Assembly (NCBI RefSeq): GCF_036663835.1
Contig: NZ_JAXOJT010000001.1
Span: 1-64,000, forward strand
Direction of reading: 5' to 3'
DNA length: 64,000 nucleotides
Source: Sphingomonas sp. LT1P40
GTDB taxonomy: Bacteria > Pseudomonadota > Alphaproteobacteria > Sphingomonadales > Sphingomonadaceae
The position numbers were made by a program, and so were the translations under genes. Below the pieces are notes generated by a model. The model saw only the letters and a list, made by a program, of their open reading frames with translations, was not told where the DNA came from and did not search any database. Positions 60,797 through 64,000 of this stretch are shown here, one piece after another. The first letter of the stretch is position 1. The number at the start of each line of letters is the position of its first letter.

Positions 60797-60924
60797 GGCA
60801 ATTCGTTTTTAACGGGCGTGCGGACGCGGCTTGATCGCGCTTCGTCGCTCGACTACCGCGCGCATGCGCTCAACCGGGTCCGCACTGCCGGATCGATCCA
60901 AGAATTTCAGGGGCTATTCTCGCG

Positions 60925-61935
60925 ATGCTGAACAACAAGTCGATCCTGATAACCGGCGGCACGGGCTCGTTCGGCAAGGCGTTCGTGAAAACGGTGCTGG
61001 AGCGCTACCCGGATGTGAAGCGCGTGGTCATCTATTCGCGCGACGAGCTCAAGCAGTTCGAGATGGCGCAGCAATTCCCGGAGAGCAAATATCCGGGCAT
61101 CCGTTATTTCATCGGCGACGTGCGCGATGAGCCCCGGCTGCGCCGCGCGCTGGAAGGGGTGGACGTCGTGATCCACGCCGCCGCACTGAAGCAGGTGCCG
61201 GCGGCTGAATACAACCCGTTCGAGTGCATCAAGACCAACATTCTGGGTGCGCAGAATTTGATCGAGGCCTGCCTCGACAGCAAGATCGAGCGTCTCGTCG
61301 CGCTGTCGACCGACAAGGCCGCGGCTCCGATCAACCTGTACGGTGCGACCAAGCTCGCCTCCGACAAGCTGTTCGTCGCGGCCAACCGTATCCAGGGTTC
61401 GCGCGGCATCCGTTTCAGCGTCGTTCGCTACGGCAATGTCATGGGCAGCCGCGGATCGGTGATCCCGTTCTTCATGGATCGCAAGGACAGCGGCACGCTG
61501 CCGATCACCGACCATGAAATGACCCGCTTCAACATCTCGCTGCAGGAGGGGGTCGATATGGTCCTCTGGTCGCTCGAAAATGCGCTGGGCGGCGAGATTC
61601 TGGTACCGAAGATCCCGTCCTATCGCATCGGCGACGTCGCCACCGCGATCGCACCCGACGCGAAACAGGAAGTGGTCGGCATCCGTCCGGGCGAGAAGAT
61701 CCACGAGGAAATGATTACCTCGTCGGACAGCCTGAACACCGTCGATCTCGGCGATTATTACGCGATCCTGCCGTCGGCGGGCGCATACAGCGTCGAGGAA
61801 TATTGCACCAGGCAGGGCGGCAAGCCGGTCGAGCCTGGCTTTGCCTATAACAGCGGCACCAACCCCGATTTCCTGAACGTCGAACAGCTGCGCGAGCTGA
61901 TCGACCGCCATGTCATCGGTCAGAAGGTCGACTGA
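60925..61935 (+). CDS. pseB: UDP-GlcNAc 4,6-dehydratase (inverting), pseudaminic acid step 1
   Basis: A protein of 336 residues. SILITGGTGSFGKAFVKTVL, YSRDELKQFEMAQQFP, GDVRDEPRLRRALEGVDVVI, HAAALKQVPAAEYNPFECIK, LSTDKAAAPINLYGATKLAS with the Tyr-x3-Lys, and RYGNVMGSRGSVIPFF are the PseB/FlaA1 signature. It inverts C5 while dehydrating UDP-GlcNAc. The pse set follows with gaps of 5, 4 and -4 nt. Confidence 0.93.
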   Translation: MLNNKSILITGGTGSFGKAFVKTVLERYPDVKRVVIYSRDELKQFEMAQQFPESKYPGIRYFIGDVRDEPRLRRALEGVDVVIHAAALKQVPAAEYNPFECIKTNILGAQNLIEACLDSKIERLVALSTDKAAAPINLYGATKLASDKLFVAANRIQGSRGIRFSVVRYGNVMGSRGSVIPFFMDRKDSGTLPITDHEMTRFNISLQEGVDMVLWSLENALGGEILVPKIPSYRIGDVATAIAPDAKQEVVGIRPGEKIHEEMITSSDSLNTVDLGDYYAILPSAGAYSVEEYCTRQGGKPVEPGFAYNSGTNPDFLNVEQLRELIDRHVIGQKVD

Positions 61936-61940
61936 CCGCA

Positions 61941-63095
61941 ATGTCCTTCATCCCCTATAGCTGTCAGCAGATCGAGGACGAGGATATCGCCGCGGTCGTC
62001 GCGGTGCTGAAGAGCGATTTCCTCACGCAAGGTCCAGCGATCACCGCGTTCGAGCAGGAATTCGCGGCAAAGCATGATGCCGCCTTCGGCATTGCCGTGT
62101 GCAATGCCACGGCGGCGCTGCACATCGCCTGTCTTGCGCTCGACATCGGGCCGGGGTCGCTGGTGTGGACCAGCCCGAACAGCTTCGTCGCCTCTGCCAA
62201 TTGCGCGCGCTATGTCGGCGCGGATGTCGATTTCGTCGATATCGATCCGGTGATGCGCAATATGTCGCTGGAAGCGCTGACCGTGAAGCTGGAAGCGGCG
62301 GATGCCGCCGGACGGCTGCCCAACTTGCTGATCCCGGTCGATTTCGCGGGGCTGCCCTGCGACATGATCGAGATGCGCGCGCTGGCCGACCGCTATGGCT
62401 TCAAGATCGTCGAGGATGCCTCGCACGCGGCGGGCGCGACCTATCACGGTCGACCGGTCGGTGTGCACGCCGATATCTGCGTGTTCAGTTTTCATGCGGT
62501 GAAGGTCGTAACCACGGCTGAGGGCGGACTGCTCGCGACCAACGACCCGAAGATTGCCGAGCGGCTCGAATTGCTCCGCTCGCACGGTGTGACGCGCAAG
62601 CCGGAGTTGCTCGAAAACCCGTCCGAGGGTGGCTGGTATTACGAGCAGGTCACGCTCGGCTATAACTACCGCATGACCGATCTTCAGGCGGCGCTGGGAA
62701 GCTCGCAGCTTTCCCGCATCGACGCGATGCAGGCCAGGCGGATCGCGCATGCCGATCGCTATGACGAGCTGTTCGCGGATATGCCGCTCAAGCTGCCCGC
62801 GCGCGCCAACGACCGCGTGTCTGCGTGGCACCTGTACGCGATCGAACTGGGCGACGACGCGAAGGTCAGCCGCGCCGACGTGTTCGCAGCGCTTCGCGCG
62901 GCGCAGATCGGCGCCAATGTCCATTATATCCCGATCCATCGTCAGCCCGATTACGAACGACTGGGCTTCAAACGCGGCGATTTTCCCGCGTCGGAGCATT
63001 ATTACGATCGCGCGATCAGCTTGCCGTTGTTCCCGCGCATGACGAGCGAGCAGCAGGAGCGGGTGGTGTCGGTGATCCGCGACGCGCTGAGCTGA
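61941..63095 (+). CDS. pseC: UDP-4-amino-4,6-dideoxy-L-AltNAc transaminase
   Basis: A PLP-dependent DegT/DnrJ-type aminotransferase of 384 residues. FLTQGPAITAFEQEFAAKHD, CNATAALHIACLALDIGPGS, VEDASHAAGATYHGRPVG, PLP lysine in FSFHAVKVVTTAEGG, and NYRMTDLQAALGSSQLSRID. Uses glutamate to aminate the PseB product. Starts 5 nt after pseB. Confidence 0.92.
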   Translation: MSFIPYSCQQIEDEDIAAVVAVLKSDFLTQGPAITAFEQEFAAKHDAAFGIAVCNATAALHIACLALDIGPGSLVWTSPNSFVASANCARYVGADVDFVDIDPVMRNMSLEALTVKLEAADAAGRLPNLLIPVDFAGLPCDMIEMRALADRYGFKIVEDASHAAGATYHGRPVGVHADICVFSFHAVKVVTTAEGGLLATNDPKIAERLELLRSHGVTRKPELLENPSEGGWYYEQVTLGYNYRMTDLQAALGSSQLSRIDAMQARRIAHADRYDELFADMPLKLPARANDRVSAWHLYAIELGDDAKVSRADVFAALRAAQIGANVHYIPIHRQPDYERLGFKRGDFPASEHYYDRAISLPLFPRMTSEQQERVVSVIRDALS

Positions 63096-63099
63096 CCCC

Positions 63100-63798
63100 A
63101 TGAAGGTCGCGATCATCCCCGCACGCGGCGGCAGCAAGCGCATCCCGCGCAAGAATATCAAGCCGTTCGCGGGCAAGCCGATGATCGGCTATGCGATCGA
63201 CGCGGCGATCGAGAGCGGACAGTTCGACCGCGTGATCGTCTCGACCGACGATGCCGAGATTGCGGAGATCGCCAAGGGGCGCGGCGCGGAATTGCCGTTC
63301 ATGCGGCCCGCCGACCTTGCCGACGACCACACGCCAACGGTGCCGGTGATCCAGCATGCGATTCAGGCGTGCAACGCGCTCGGCTGGGATGTTACCCATG
63401 CGTGCTGCATTTATCCCGGCGTGCCATTCATCCGCGCCGCCGATCTGGCCGCCGCGCTCGACCTGCTCGAAGCAAATGACGGCGAGGGTTACACCTTTCC
63501 TGTCACCGGCTTTCCCTCACCGATCCAGCGCGCATTGAAGCGCGGCGGCGACGGTGCAGTCGCGCCGTTCAATCCCGAGCATGTCGCAACGCGCACACAG
63601 GATCTGGAACCGGCCTATTTCGATGCCGGCCAATTCTATTGGGGTCGCGCCGAAGCATGGCTGGCGGGGCTGAACATCCACGCCAATGGCCGCGCGATCG
63701 TGCTGCCCGAATGGCGCGTGGTCGATATCGACACGCCCGATGACTGGGAGCGCGCCGAGGCGCTTCACCGCGTGATCGCGGCGACGCCCGACCGGTGA
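63100..63798 (+). CDS. pseF: Pseudaminic acid cytidylyltransferase
   Basis: A CMP-sialic-acid-synthetase-like protein of 232 residues: IIPARGGSKRIPRKNIKPFA, MIGYAIDAAIESGQFDRVIV, STDDAEIAEIAKGRGAELPF, and DIDTPDDWERAE at the end. It activates pseudaminic acid as CMP-Pse. GTGA overlap with pseG. Confidence 0.92.
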   Translation: MKVAIIPARGGSKRIPRKNIKPFAGKPMIGYAIDAAIESGQFDRVIVSTDDAEIAEIAKGRGAELPFMRPADLADDHTPTVPVIQHAIQACNALGWDVTHACCIYPGVPFIRAADLAAALDLLEANDGEGYTFPVTGFPSPIQRALKRGGDGAVAPFNPEHVATRTQDLEPAYFDAGQFYWGRAEAWLAGLNIHANGRAIVLPEWRVVDIDTPDDWERAEALHRVIAATPDR

Positions 63799-64000
63799 AA
63801 ATCGCGATCCGCGTCGATGCGTCGCGGGCGATCGGCACCGGGCATGTCCGCCGGATGATCGCGCTTGCCGAAGCGCTGCGGACTTGCGGCGCGCAGGTTC
63901 GGTTCGTCACCCGCGACCTGGGTCTCGATGTGGCGGGGATGCTGGCGGAGGCGGGTTTCGAGTGCGCGCTGCTACCTAAACCGGCGGGCATGCCGTTCGA
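63795..64000 (+). CDS. pseG: UDP-sugar hydrolase PseG, N-terminal part, cut by window edge
   Basis: A GTG start at 63795 overlaps the pseF stop. The 68 visible codons read IRVDASRAIGTGHVRRMIAL and EALRTCGAQVRFVTRDLG, the N-terminal domain of PseG, with the His of TGHV in the expected place (usual GHVMRCLTLA here is GHVRRMIALA). It removes UDP from the 2,4-diacetamido sugar before condensation with PEP. pseH and pseI are expected beyond the edge. Confidence 0.85.
   Translation, partial: MKIAIRVDASRAIGTGHVRRMIALAEALRTCGAQVRFVTRDLGLDVAGMLAEAGFECALLPKPAGMPF

Overview
The window is high-GC DNA that reads like an alphaproteobacterium of the sphingomonad group (Sphingomonas, Sphingobium, Novosphingobium type). 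The pointers are three large TonB-dependent receptors beside catabolic enzymes, RTX/bluetail-type surface protein sequence, a lignostilbene/carotenoid-type dioxygenase, a soluble NAD formate dehydrogenase and a cyanide-insensitive-type bd oxidase. This placement is inference from gene content. I saw no rRNA, insertion sequence, integrase or CRISPR array.

Positions 1-8019 (minus) hold one uninterrupted reading frame of at least 2,673 codons that runs off the left edge. It encodes a giant modular secreted protein: about 18 ELWxxDGT repeats, cadherin/Ig-like domains, a seven-copy propeller-like repeat, FG-GAP repeats and the start of an RTX-like region. From 8.1 to 18.9 kb (minus) lies a catabolic block: a regulator with two winged-HTH motifs, an SDR dehydrogenase, a TetR regulator, an acyl-CoA ligase, a type-B carboxylesterase, an MFS transporter, a TonB receptor and an HSL-type esterase. 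Several starts overlap the preceding stop, so this looks like one ester/acid uptake and activation operon. Between 18.9 and 23.9 kb there is decay: an orphan bluetail-like tail, mmsA, an aldehyde dehydrogenase C-terminal remnant, a muconate-cycloisomerase-type enolase superfamily enzyme, a DUF3237 protein and a frameshifted MFS transporter.

Positions 24.0-29.1 kb hold an NTF2-like protein, a MarR regulator, and a TonB receptor followed by a carotenoid-oxygenase/lignostilbene-dioxygenase-like enzyme. Promoters on both sides of marR share a decamer. Positions 29.1-35.4 kb (minus) hold a complete Fds-type formate dehydrogenase operon, fdsG-fdsB-fdhD-mobA-fdsA-fdsD, chained by GTGA overlaps. It faces a LysR gene across a strong set of ATTTG/CAAAT inverted repeats.

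Positions 36.6-45.7 kb (plus) hold the most interesting unit: a TonB receptor, GST, extradiol-type VOC dioxygenase, FAD monooxygenase, BKACE-family enzyme, HxGTHxDxPxH cyclase, pseudooxynicotine-hydrolase-like alpha/beta hydrolase and SMP-30 lactonase. Most genes are overlapping or nearly contiguous. I could not match this combination to a pathway I know. It looks like a complete route from import through ring hydroxylation, ring cleavage and hydrolysis to a CoA ester.

From a tRNA-Glu (about 45.8 kb) onwards the content is mostly core: recJ, an MHS-family permease, a nucleotidyltransferase-fold protein, a lipoprotein S41 peptidase, rpsU, an FKBP isomerase and cioAB with a 38-residue DUF2474 partner. 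A surface-polysaccharide locus follows: rmlACBD for dTDP-L-rhamnose, an initiating sugar transferase, and pseB-pseC-pseF-pseG for pseudaminic acid, cut by the right edge.
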